Shown here in pieces: positions 1-5,506 of a stretch of DNA of 11,356 nucleotides (position 1 is its first letter; the number at the start of each line of letters is the position of its first letter). The notes below the pieces were generated by a model. The model worked only from the letters and a program-made list of their open reading frames with translations. It ran no database searches and was not told the origin of the DNA. A program made the position numbers and the translations under genes. This DNA is from AC-69 sp044869895. Lineage in GTDB: Bacteria > Actinomycetota > UBA4738 > HRBIN12. The stretch covers positions 1 through 11,356 of the forward strand of contig JBIOXZ010000159.1 of the NCBI GenBank assembly GCA_044869895.1. Reading direction: 5' to 3'.

Positions 1-410
1 AGGATCACGAACGATAAGCCAACTGCGTTCCAGTTGATCAGTGCGCTCGCCACGCAGTCCCAAGTCGGGCAAAGTCCGGCGCCCGGCGGCTCGCCGCTTC
101 TATCTGGCATCGTGACGAGCAAGCCAAGCAGGGGCACGACCACGAGGATTCCGAGGACAATTCTGCGGATCCGGCTCGGACTCCACCACCGGAGTCTCAA
201 GACCGCAGCGAAACCGAAGCAGGCCGAGACGCCTGCTGCCCAGGATATGCCCCGGAAAATCGCCTCCTGTCGGCGAGCCGCGCTGGGCAGGAAACCGAGG
301 ACGTCATCGAGTCGAATCGCCAGAAAGCCGACAAAGCCGACTCCCATCAATGCGACCAGCAACCCGTTTGTCTTGGGATGCTTCATCAGCCACTCGGTCA
401 GCTTTGCCAC
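1..410 (-). CDS. Membrane protein of unknown function, C-terminus off the left edge
   Basis: A minus-strand frame stays open from a TGA about 30 codons upstream of the chosen start to the window edge, giving about 136 visible residues. It begins VAKLTEWLMKHPKTNG and has three hydrophobic stretches: roughly residues 16-33 (GLLVALMGVGFVGFLAI), 53-70, and 82-98 (IVLGILVVVPLLGLLV). These are separated by basic loops (RLRWW, SRIRR), as in a multi-pass inner-membrane protein. A later segment contains CPTWDC, which could be a metal or disulfide pair. The start is uncertain: GTG at 410 and ATG at 386 are both possible and neither has a strong ribosome site. I do not recognise the family. It is divergent from the small frames to its right and separated from them by decayed DNA. 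The composition supports a real gene; the function is unknown. Confidence 0.6.
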   Translation of the reverse strand, partial: MAKLTEWLMKHPKTNGLLVALMGVGFVGFLAIRLDDVLGFLPSAARRQEAIFRGISWAAGVSACFGFAAVLRLRWWSPSRIRRIVLGILVVVPLLGLLVTMPDRSGEPPGAGLCPTWDCVASALINWNAVGLSFVI

Positions 411-509
411 GTGGCGATCCAGTATCTCGGTTCCCTTGCTGGTTCTGGCGGAACCAGTTTGGCACGCTACGACGCTTCGGGCTTCGAGTGAGAGGTTTCA
501 CCCATCACG

Positions 510-629
510 GTGGCGCTGTTATGTGGGATCAAAGTGGAGGGGTACCTCATCAACTGTGAAGCCAACATCGAGGCATGGGAGGCGCGAGACGAGGAACTCA
601 TGAACCGGGCTCTAGAAGACACCAGCTGA
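510..629 (+). CDS. Possible very small ORF or gene tail
   Basis: A 39-codon frame from GTG at 510 to TGA at 627-629 ends in an acidic, helix-like segment (CEANIEAWEARDEELMNRAL). That composition looks more like protein than the surrounding frames. A GAGAGG lies at 490-495, about 14 bases before the GTG, which is too far for a convincing ribosome site. No ATG is available in frame after the preceding stop. It may be a short genuine gene or the 3' tail of a gene whose front was lost in this decayed region. No family is recognised. Confidence 0.25.
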   Translation: MALLCGIKVEGYLINCEANIEAWEARDEELMNRALEDTS

Positions 630-803
630 CGCTCCTACAGCCGACGTCCCTCGTGACCTCGTCCAGGTCCCGCCGGAATCGAACCCAAACGCATATTTCG
701 AGGGGCTCCTGCCTCCTAACCTCGCCAACGAAGCACGGCAGTCCGCGAGTCAACAGAGCGAGGGTTGCGCCTCGGTGGGGGGCGTCAGGGGGCGCTCCAT
801 CTC

Positions 804-1013
804 CTAACCCATCACGTGCCGGACGGCCTCCTCCCCCTCAAACAGACAGTCCGTCACCTCCTCGAGCCGCGGATAACGTTCCCTATGCGTAGACCTGGGT
901 CGGCTGGGCCAGCGCATCTGGACCAGGAACTGTTCCTTGGAGCCGATAATCACGAAGTGCGGAACACCGATCGCCTCTCCGGAGCAGTCGGGCCTGGTGG
1001 TGTCGATCCTGAT
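804..1013 (-). pseudogene. Remnant of an unrecognised gene family, copy A
   Basis: Read on the minus strand, this stretch encodes a protein-like segment that includes GVPHFVIIGSKEQF, then PRSTHRERYPRLEEVTDCLF and EGEEAVRHVMG, ending at TAG (804-806). The frame continues past that TAG for a further 16 or so codons (EMERPLTP...) before the next stop, so the TAG may be a nonsense mutation. No plausible start codon precedes the conserved-looking part. The core motif RPxSTxxERxPxxEEV recurs in a second remnant at 1178-1252 on the same strand, and 26-bp DNA blocks of the two copies match at 23 positions. I therefore read both as decayed members of one family. The family and function are unknown. 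The 5' part lies antisense to the two-helix frame at 937-1161, and both cannot be coding there. Confidence 0.4.
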
Positions 1014-1161
1014 AGGTGTTTCCTGGATCGTCTCCGGCTTCGCCTCAATCCCGCTCGCCTGGAAGTTCGGTCTCGGGACCGTCCTCGGACTCGTCGCTGC
1101 TGACTACCTGCTGCTGGCCGTAACCGGCGCAAGTATCCGCGAGCGTTGGGTCGACGGCTGA
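937..1161 (+). CDS. Small two-helix membrane protein, N-terminus uncertain
   Basis: The last 58 or so codons are strongly membrane-like: one helix around GLVVSILIGVSWIVSGFASI, a short loop with WKF, a second helix around GTVLGLVAADYLLLAVTG, and a charged end (SIRERWVDG). Codon third positions are GC-rich, as in the real genes of this window. The N-terminal 17 codons from the TTG at 937 look unlike the rest, have no clear ribosome site, and overlap antisense the remnant at 804-1013. The true start may have been lost. It could be the tail of a larger membrane protein. No family is recognised, and the overlap with the opposite-strand remnant lowers confidence. Confidence 0.35.
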   Translation: MEPIITKCGTPIASPEQSGLVVSILIGVSWIVSGFASIPLAWKFGLGTVLGLVAADYLLLAVTGASIRERWVDG

Positions 1162-1177
1162 ACAGACGCAGCAAGCG

Positions 1178-1252
1178 CTAAACCTTCTCCATCGGCGGAC
1201 ACCGTTCCTTCTGCGTAGACGTGGGTCGCGGGAATGCCTGGTCGAACTCGAG
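1178..1252 (-). pseudogene. Remnant of an unrecognised gene family, copy B
   Basis: The minus-strand frame ends PRPTSTQKERCPPMEKV and then TAG at 1178-1180. This matches the PRSTHRERYPRLEEV segment of the remnant at 804-1013 (same spacing of P, R, ST, ER, P and E-V). Copy B stops where copy A continues with TDCLFEGEEAV. Upstream of LEFDQAF the same frame becomes arginine/glycine-rich and no longer looks like protein. I therefore call only the conserved tail and treat it as a truncated paralogue about 330 bp from copy A. Function is unknown. Confidence 0.35.
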
Positions 1253-1256
1253 GGCG

Positions 1257-1484
1257 CTACCAGTTCCCGGCTCGACGGGGCTTGACGACCATGTCTTTCC
1301 AAAGTCGCCGCCGCGTACTCCAGGATCGCCACTTCTGCCGGAGCGTCCGCGGATCGCCCGTCTCACGCCGAAGCCGCTCGACTGCCGCTTCATACTCCTT
1401 CTGGAGCGCTGGCAGCGGATCGATGAAAGCCGGGCCCTCTCCTCGACTCACGTGTTCAGCGTACGCCCACGTCCGTGTGGACAT
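1257..1484 (-). CDS. Hypothetical small basic protein
   Basis: From the ATG at 1484 (frame open from 1562) this encodes 75 residues, starting MSTRTWAYAEHVSRGEG. A helix-like segment follows (ALQKEYEAAVERLRRETG), then a very basic tryptophan-containing tail (KWRSWSTRRRLWKDMVV). There is no signal peptide or membrane segment. Third-position GC is moderate, lower than in the operon on the right. A similar start context (ATGTCTACATGGAC) recurs on the same strand near 1570, where the frame closes after 12 codons. That again suggests duplicated and decaying small genes. No family is recognised. It could be real or a remnant. Confidence 0.3.
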   Translation of the reverse strand: MSTRTWAYAEHVSRGEGPAFIDPLPALQKEYEAAVERLRRETGDPRTLRQKWRSWSTRRRLWKDMVVKPRRAGNW

Positions 1485-1634
1485 CACCACCGGGCCGGTG
1501 GCCCGTCCGTACCTGTCCGAATGACTCACTCTTACCCTCGGGATCGGCCGTCTTCGGTCCATGTAGACATCACGGTTCGTCCACCGAATCTGGCTTCAGG
1601 GATCGGAGGTATCGTGGCGATCGAGGAGGTGGTG

Positions 1635-1700
1635 GCCGGACAAGTCTTCGGGGGCCGCCGGACAAGTCTTCGAGCCGGATCGGCCTCACAAGTCTTTGCA
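1635..1700. repeat. Three direct copies of a CAAGTCTT-containing motif
   Basis: GCCGGACAAGTCTTCG occurs exactly at 1635-1650 and 1657-1672, with start-to-start spacing of 22 bp. A weaker copy, CACAAGTCTTTG, lies at about 1687-1698. The cluster ends about 70 bp before the tRNA-Sec fragment and on the side away from the recombinase gene. It may be a local duplication or a protein-binding array; no function is shown. Confidence 0.5.
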
Positions 1701-1771
1701 CGTTGGAGGACGGCGTCCGAAGACAAACACGCTGGTCACAGGCCTGAGCGCCGCGCGAGCGTCGGACATGC

Positions 1772-1830
1772 CTTCAAAACCGGTGTGGGGGCGAGAGCTC
1801 CCAGGCGGGTTCGATTCCCGTCCGCCTCCG
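1772..1830 (+). tRNA. selC: 3' half of a selenocysteine tRNA gene (partial)
   Basis: The fragment reads 5' to 3' as a class II tRNA from the anticodon loop onward. It has the loop CTTCAAA with anticodon TCA (1774-1776), then ACCGG as the 3' strand of the anticodon stem. A long variable arm follows with a 6-bp stem GGGGGC/GCTCCC closed by GAGA. The T arm is GCGGG-TTCGATT-CCCGT (1805-1821), then CCGCCTCC as an 8-nt acceptor strand and G at 1830. A UCA anticodon with a long variable arm and an 8-bp acceptor is specific to tRNA-Sec. The 5' half is absent: the bases before the loop do not pair with ACCGG, and no GGAGGCGG acceptor strand lies at the right distance upstream. CCA is not encoded. It is therefore a fragment, probably left at an attachment junction, and not a working gene. 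Confidence 0.75.
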
Positions 1831-2416
1831 CTGAGGGAACAGCGGTCGAACCGCGGGCAGGGTGTAGTACGGCGTGATTCGCTCGCGGGACTCCACGACG
1901 ATCTCGTCGACGACGCATGCGAGCAGTTCCTTCAACTTATGAGTCGCGTCTTCTTCGGCGGAGCCGCGGATGGACCGTTCGAGACCGGCGAGAAGGCCGT
2001 CGGTCGGCATGCTCGGCGCCTCGTCGCACTCGGCCTGGATCGCCCCCCGCTGTCCCTCGAGGGTGGCGATCTCCTTCTCGAGCTCCTTCAGCCGATAGCC
2101 GGCGGTGGCCTCCGACATCTTGCCGAGCTCGAAGGCGCGGAGGTATCGATCGATCGCCTCCCGCTTTGCGGCGACCTCGCGGTCGATGCGAGCCAGTCGC
2201 TTCTGCCGGTCGGGGTGGGCCTGCTCCCACTCATGTCGGGCGAGCCGGGCGCACTCCTCGAAGAACGAGGGCTCACGGAGCGCCTCCAGGGTGACCGAGA
2301 GCACGGCGTCCTCGATCGGTTCGGCCGGGATCCGGTCCTGGTCGCAATGGGCGGTGCCGTGGCGGAGGCGGGAGTAGCAGGTGTAGTAGCGGTACGCGGC
2401 GTTTCGTCCATGGGCC
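1774..2416 (-). pseudogene. Large serine recombinase, C-terminal fragment truncated by an IS
   Basis: The fragment starts inside a recombinase zinc ribbon: AHGRNAAYRYYTCYSRLRHG then TAHCDQDRIPAE, holding the second Cys pair. Next is the long coiled-coil region of phage- and ICE-type large serine integrases (RQKRLARIDREVAAKREAID, then KELEKEIATLEGQR), and a terminal region with ELLACVVDEIVVESRERI. The catalytic resolvase domain, the recombinase domain and the first zinc Cys pair are missing because the frame runs into the insertion sequence at 2417. It meets a TGA about 30 bases inside the IS. A GTG at 2304 opens the remaining frame but lies after the zinc ribbon and is unlikely to be a real start. 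The last 18 or so residues (GIEPAWELSPPHRF) are antisense to the tRNA-Sec fragment, and the stop codon is the complement of its anticodon. The product should be inactive. Confidence 0.85.
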
Positions 2417-2440
2417 TGTCGGGGTGCAAAACTGCGATCC
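2417..2440 (+). repeat. Left terminal inverted repeat of the IS
   Basis: It begins TGTCGGGGTGCAAAACTGCG and pairs with the repeat at 3538-3562 (18 of 24 identities). It marks the exact point where the serine recombinase frame is lost. Confidence 0.7.
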
Positions 2441-2474
2441 GCTCATTACGCGGCCGCCCGATGGTACTCGTGGA

Positions 2475-3500
2475 TCAGTCCTCCGAGGAGATCCCGTCGA
2501 CGGACGCGTGGGTCGATCGTGTCAGACCCCGGGCGAGCAGGACACGGTGGATCGAGACCGAGCTCCGGTGCGGCCTTTCCCGGTTGTAGTGCTCCGCGTA
2601 GGTGTGCAGGACGCGGTGGAGATGTCGTCGGCCGAGGACCAGGATGTGGTCGAAGCACTCCCTCCGAGCAGTCCCGACCCAACGCTCGGCGAAGGCATTC
2701 GCCCTCGGGGCCCGGACCGGCAGCTTGATCACTTGAACGTCTTCGGTCCGGAACACCTCATCGAAGGGGCCGGAGTACTTGGCGTCACGATCCCGGATCA
2801 AGATGCCCTTTCCCTCCAGGCCCTCGGCGATGGCGAGGTTGCGGGCCTGCTGGGCCACCCACGCCGAGTCGGGGGTCCTGGTCACCCCGGCGATGCGGAC
2901 ACGTCTGGTGTGTAGCTCGATGAAAAACAAGACGAAGAGCGTGCGCAGGAACGCAGTCTCTACGGTGAAAAAGTCGCAGGCGAGCACGCCCCTCGCATGC
3001 TGGCGGAGGAACTGGCTCCAGGTCGGGCCCGATCGTCGGGGAGCCGGCCCGAGACAGGCACGCCGGAGGATCCGCCGCACGGTGCTCGCCCCCACCCGGA
3101 TCCCGAGCTTGCGGAGCTCTCCCTGGATGCGGACGCATCCCCACCTCGGGTACTCCCTGCCGAGACGGGCGACGAGATCGACCACATCTGGGTCAAGGCT
3201 CGGCCTGCCAGGCCCGCGGCGACGGTAGGTCCACTTGCGCCTCACGAGTTCGCGGTGCCAACGAAGGAGCGTCTGGGGCGTGACCATTAGCGAGGCCCAC
3301 CGCTCCCTGGAGAGCGCCCTGCTCGCCGCCGCGAGGAAGGCTCGGTCGCGGTCCTTGAGCTGGGGCCGGCGAACCGTGCGGCGAAGAACCTTCACCTGCT
3401 GTCGGAGGACGGCGTTCTCGAGCTGGAGTTGCGCCACGCTCCCACGTCCGGTGAGGGCTCCGACGAGACGAACGAGCACGAAGTAGAGGAACGATCTCAA
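2475..3500 (-). CDS. DDE transposase with integrase core (IS3/IS481-like, rve fold)
   Basis: The 341-residue protein has an N-terminal leucine-rich helix (LQLENAVLRQQVKVLRRTV, about residues 25-43). A helix-turn-helix region follows, with the hallmark TPQTLLRWHRELVRRKWTY (74-92) and RRGPGRPSLDPDV. Then comes an HTH_21-like stretch (YPRWGCVRIQGELRKLGIRV) and an integrase catalytic core. The likely DDE triad is D176 in LACDFFTVET, D237 in LIRDRDAKYS and E272 in NAFAERWVG, with 34 residues between the last two. The end HYNRERPHRS is typical of this group. TTG at 3500 is the likely start; its ribosome site is weak. Length is normal and no frameshift is seen, so the transposase appears intact even though it sits between broken genes. 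It cuts and joins the ends of its own element. I am sure of the fold and less sure of the exact IS family. Confidence 0.9.
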   Translation of the reverse strand: MRSFLYFVLVRLVGALTGRGSVAQLQLENAVLRQQVKVLRRTVRRPQLKDRDRAFLAAASRALSRERWASLMVTPQTLLRWHRELVRRKWTYRRRGPGRPSLDPDVVDLVARLGREYPRWGCVRIQGELRKLGIRVGASTVRRILRRACLGPAPRRSGPTWSQFLRQHARGVLACDFFTVETAFLRTLFVLFFIELHTRRVRIAGVTRTPDSAWVAQQARNLAIAEGLEGKGILIRDRDAKYSGPFDEVFRTEDVQVIKLPVRAPRANAFAERWVGTARRECFDHILVLGRRHLHRVLHTYAEHYNRERPHRSSVSIHRVLLARGLTRSTHASVDGISSED

Positions 3501-3537
3501 GGCGCGAGGATGCTACCTACCAGCGTCAATCAGGCGC

Positions 3538-3562
3538 GGAACCGAACTTTTGGACCCCCACA
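3538..3562 (-). repeat. Right terminal inverted repeat of the IS
   Basis: Read on the minus strand it begins TGTGGGGGTCCAAAAGTTCG. It lies upstream of the transposase start and mirrors the repeat at 2417-2440. Confidence 0.7.
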
Positions 3563-3579
3563 AGCCGGCGATCTCTTGA

Positions 3580-4071
3580 TGGATCTGTCGATCGGGCGAA
3601 CGGTCCCGACCGCTGGGTCCGATCGACGCACGCATCGAAGCGCCACGCGAACTCGTCTTCGATATGATCGGCGCACCCTATGTCGCATCACCGCCGGCAT
3701 CGGTCGCCGAGAAGATCCAGGTCGTCGAGCGGTCGAAGGAGATGGTGCTGGCGGCACACCGAACGGCGGTCCGAGAGGGACTGGTGGCGACCACGGTCGA
3801 GACGGTCCGGTTCGAGCGTCCGGATGCGATCTACTTCCGGCTCGTGCGCGGCCCGGTCCCTCACGTGATCGAGCGGCTCGAACTGACCGAGGACGAGGAC
3901 GCGACGCTCTTCCACTACGAGGGCTAGCTTGGCTCGGACCTCTGGGCTCTTGGCCGCTGATGGGGAAACCTCGTGGCTCAGCGCTGGGACGAAGCAGTGC
4001 GGCGGTCGGTCGCCGAGATCACGCGCATCGCCGAGATGCGCGCCGCGCGTCACGGGCCCGGGCAAGCGTAG
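3580..4071 (+). pseudogene. SRPBCC-family (polyketide cyclase/START-like) pseudogene
   Basis: One frame carries a recognisable SRPBCC fold. It opens with IDARIEAPRELVFDMIGAPY, continues through ERSKEMVLAAH and TTVETVRFERPDAIYFRLVR, then HVIERLELTEDEDATLFHYE. It is interrupted by TAG at 3925-3927, resumes as LGSDLWALGR, meets TGA at 3958-3960, and resumes as WGNLVAQRWDEAVRRSVAEI to TAG at 4069-4071. Related proteins usually have E at the first interruption and W at the second (inferred from family memory), consistent with simple point mutations. There is no ATG, GTG or TTG between the upstream TGA (3577-3579) and the conserved N-terminus; the first ATG, at 3664, would remove the first strand. 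Such proteins bind hydrophobic ligands in a helix-grip pocket. This copy lies 17 bp from the IS end and is almost certainly dead. Confidence 0.75.
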
Positions 4072-4299
4072 AGGTGTCGTGCACTGAGAGAGGAGTTGAC
4101 CTCGAGTATCACGTCGGCTTGGTCAGAACCGCGATCCTCGGGGCGCGCTCCGACTTGCCTGCCGTAACGCCTTTGGCCTACGGTGACACGGATTGGAGAT
4201 GCCCCTTCCTCATCATCTCCGCGGCCCCCCGGGCCCGACGCCTGCCCAGACGAGGATCGCGGGCGTCCGCACCTGCCCGCATGATGAACGGGGGGAACC
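4072..4299. other. Intergenic region without a recognisable gene
   Basis: No reading frame here looks coding. It must hold the promoter and leader of the secreted-protein gene at 4300. A TTGACC at 4096-4101 resembles a -35 box but no good -10 follows at 16-18 bp, so I do not call a promoter. Confidence 0.4.
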
Positions 4300-4845
4300 A
4301 TGAAGCGGTGGATCGTACTCGTCCTGGTCGCCCTCGCCGCCCTGGCGATCGGGCCGGCGGCCCAGGCCGCGAGCAGTCCCGACACATTCCTTCTGATCGC
4401 CGAGGTCCCGAACATCGGGACGGCGGCCAATGGCGACTCCGTCGAGGTGACGGTCGACGAGGGCTCGTGGTTCGACGCGTCCCCAATGGCGGTCTCGGCG
4501 ACCGGGGCGTTTACCCACCTCGACGCCAACGGCAATATCCTCGGGGCTGGGACCTGGACCGCCACGTCGCTGATCAGCTTTAACTTCTACGGGTGCCGGT
4601 TCATCCCGGCGCTTGATGTCGACCTCGGCGACGACGACCTCTGTGGCGGCGCGGTGAAGATGGCCGTGACCCTCGATACCCCACTCGGACAGTTCCCGGG
4701 GGTGCTCACCGTCTTCTGCATCGTGGGACCGATGGCGCCGGGGAGCCACAACACGCCTGACGGGGAGGGCGTGACCCTCAATATCCAGGACTTCATCAAC
4801 TTCAGCCACACCGGTGGAGGAGAGAACATCTTCGTTCGCGTCTGA
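4300..4845 (+). CDS. Secreted protein of unknown function
   Basis: The 181-residue protein starts at an ATG preceded by GGGGGG with a 3-4 base gap. It has a textbook Sec signal peptide: MKRW, then a hydrophobic run VLVLVALAALAIGPAA, and a cleavage site after AQA near residue 23. The mature part is rich in beta-type and acidic segments (EVTVDEGSWFDAS, DVDLGDDDLCGG, TVFCIVGPMAPG). It has three cysteines (in GCRF, DLCGG and VFCIV) and a C-terminal stretch LNIQDFINFSHT. No catalytic or metal motif is obvious, and I do not recognise the family. It is probably exported and folded outside the membrane. It is transcribed alone: decayed DNA lies upstream and a strong hairpin follows 10 bp after the stop. 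Confidence 0.8.
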   Translation: MKRWIVLVLVALAALAIGPAAQAASSPDTFLLIAEVPNIGTAANGDSVEVTVDEGSWFDASPMAVSATGAFTHLDANGNILGAGTWTATSLISFNFYGCRFIPALDVDLGDDDLCGGAVKMAVTLDTPLGQFPGVLTVFCIVGPMAPGSHNTPDGEGVTLNIQDFINFSHTGGGENIFVRV

Positions 4846-4855
4846 TCGGAGCGGG

Positions 4856-4881
4856 CCGGCGGGGAGGCCCTTCCCCGTCGG
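4856..4881 (+). terminator. Hairpin terminator after the secreted-protein gene
   Basis: CCGGCGGGGA pairs with TTCCCCGTCGG-type sequence across a 6-base loop (GGCCCT) to form 10 consecutive pairs, one of them G-T. It starts 10 bp after the stop codon. No T-run follows, as is common in high-GC bacteria, so its termination strength is uncertain. Confidence 0.45.
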
Positions 4882-4911
4882 ACCTTCCGCTGCCGCATCG
4901 CCACTAGGGTA

Positions 4912-4984
4912 GTTTGCGAGCCTGAGGCGTTTCGGCAGCCCAGGCGGCCAGAGGCAGTCCTCCCGAACGGAGCGACCCGCAAAC
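4912..4984 (+). ncRNA. Possible structured leader RNA (three-way junction)
   Basis: GTTTGCG (4912-4918) pairs perfectly with CGCAAAC (4978-4984) and encloses two inner hairpins: GCCTG/CAGGC (4920-4924 with 4941-4945) and CTCC/GGAG (4960-4963 with 4969-4972, loop CGAAC). The result is a compact three-stem fold in the leader of the redox operon. It does not match the riboswitch consensus sequences I could recall (TPP, SAM, cobalamin, c-di-GMP, ydaO). In GC-rich DNA such pairing can arise by chance, so this is a candidate only. Confidence 0.25.
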
Positions 4985-5071
4985 GCGATCCCCGGTTGCG
5001 CAGATCGACGCCGCAGGGGCCCGCGCCTCGAACAAAGTCTGCCTCGTGCCGCTGGAGGGGCACGCCCGACT

Positions 5072-5194
5072 ATGCCTCGTCGGAGCCACGGATGGCCAAG
5101 CGACTCAGACGAGCAGGCAAAGGAGCTCATGGGCGCCATCGGCCGCATGATCTCGCGATGCGGCGTTCTCAGCGGGCGGGTGATACGGTCATGA
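5072..5194 (+). CDS. Possible small protein at the head of the redox operon
   Basis: A 40-codon frame begins MPRRSHGWPSDSDEQAKELM and continues with GAIGRMISRCGVLSGRVIRS, a plausible amphipathic helix with one cysteine. A GGAGGGG lies at 5054-5060, 11 bases before the ATG, which is long for a ribosome site. Its stop TGA (5192-5194) overlaps the ATG of the next gene at 5191 in the same ATGA arrangement used elsewhere in this operon, which argues that it is translated. No family is recognised. It could instead be a leader peptide for the operon. Confidence 0.4.
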   Translation: MPRRSHGWPSDSDEQAKELMGAIGRMISRCGVLSGRVIRS

Positions 5195-5457
5195 ACGTGC
5201 TGAAGATTGCCGTGATCGTCCTCTTGGTGGTGCTCATCGTGCTGCTGGGCTTCCCTTTGGGTATGTCGATGTCGGGGGCTTCGAGGTGTCCGGAGTGCGG
5301 CCCGGCTGGGACATGGGGTGCGATGTGCGTGGCGCTGCTCGCCTCGGTCCTCCTCCTCGTACTGAGTCGCGCATCTCGCCTCCTCGTGGACAGCTCCCGC
5401 CGACCCATCCTGGTTTGGGCCGACGTTCCCGAGCGGCCGCCGCGCCTGTCCTTCTAG
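5191..5457 (+). CDS. Small two-helix membrane protein with a CPEC motif
   Basis: From ATG 5191 (GGGCGGG about 9 bases upstream) the product has 88 residues. A first membrane helix spans about residues 4-24 (LKIAVIVLLVVLIVLLGFPL). A short loop with CPEC (C33 and C36) comes next, then C46 at the start of a second helix (CVALLASVLLLVLS, about 46-59), and a basic/proline-rich tail. The Cys pair between two helices could form a disulfide or bind a metal on one face of the membrane; this is inference. It lies just before a TlpA/CcdA thiol-redox pair, so a role as partner or substrate is possible. The family is not recognised. A longer in-frame upstream extension exists but is arginine-rich and lacks a better start. 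Confidence 0.6.
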   Translation: MNVLKIAVIVLLVVLIVLLGFPLGMSMSGASRCPECGPAGTWGAMCVALLASVLLLVLSRASRLLVDSSRRPILVWADVPERPPRLSF

Positions 5458-5506
5458 TCTTCCTCGCGCCGCCCGGCGCCTTGCTCCTTGATCCGTGGAG
5501 GTTCCT

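Larger units (their letters stand above)
2417..3562 (-). mobile_element. Complete insertion sequence with terminal inverted repeats, 1146 bp
   Basis: The element is bounded by imperfect inverted repeats that begin TG and end CA. Reading inward, the left end (2417-2440) starts TGTCGGGGTGCAAAA and the right end (from 3562) starts TGTGGGGGTCCAAAA. They match at 13 of the first 15 positions and 18 of 24 overall. The single transposase gene fills the interior, 58 bp from one end and 62 bp from the other. The flanking bases (GGGCC on the left, AGCCG on the right) show no clear target duplication. The left flank is a recombinase fragment and the right flank is unrelated, which suggests that insertion was followed by deletion or recombination. 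Confidence 0.8.

Noticed and set aside
665..760. A possible minus-strand tRNA, from a GGTTCGATTCC-like T-loop motif at about 666-688
   Set aside because: The T stem does not pair (TTGGG against CCGGC), and no matching 5' acceptor strand lies 70-90 bases upstream on that strand.
1700..1771. A 5' half that would complete the tRNA-Sec gene
   Set aside because: GGAGGACG at 1705 resembles the acceptor strand but has two mismatches, is about twice too far from the anticodon loop, and no D arm or anticodon 5' strand follows.
1696..2589. Long plus-strand frame of about 297 codons
   Set aside because: It is antisense to the clear serine recombinase fragment and crosses the IS end; its composition reflects the opposite-strand gene.
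3958..3960. TGA in the SRPBCC frame as a second selenocysteine codon
   Set aside because: A TAG interrupts the same frame 33 bases earlier, the start is missing, and the position looks like Trp in relatives; a pseudogene is simpler.
4096..4125. TTGACC as a -35 promoter box for the secreted-protein gene
   Set aside because: No acceptable -10 hexamer lies 16-18 bp downstream, and it is 200 bp from the start codon.
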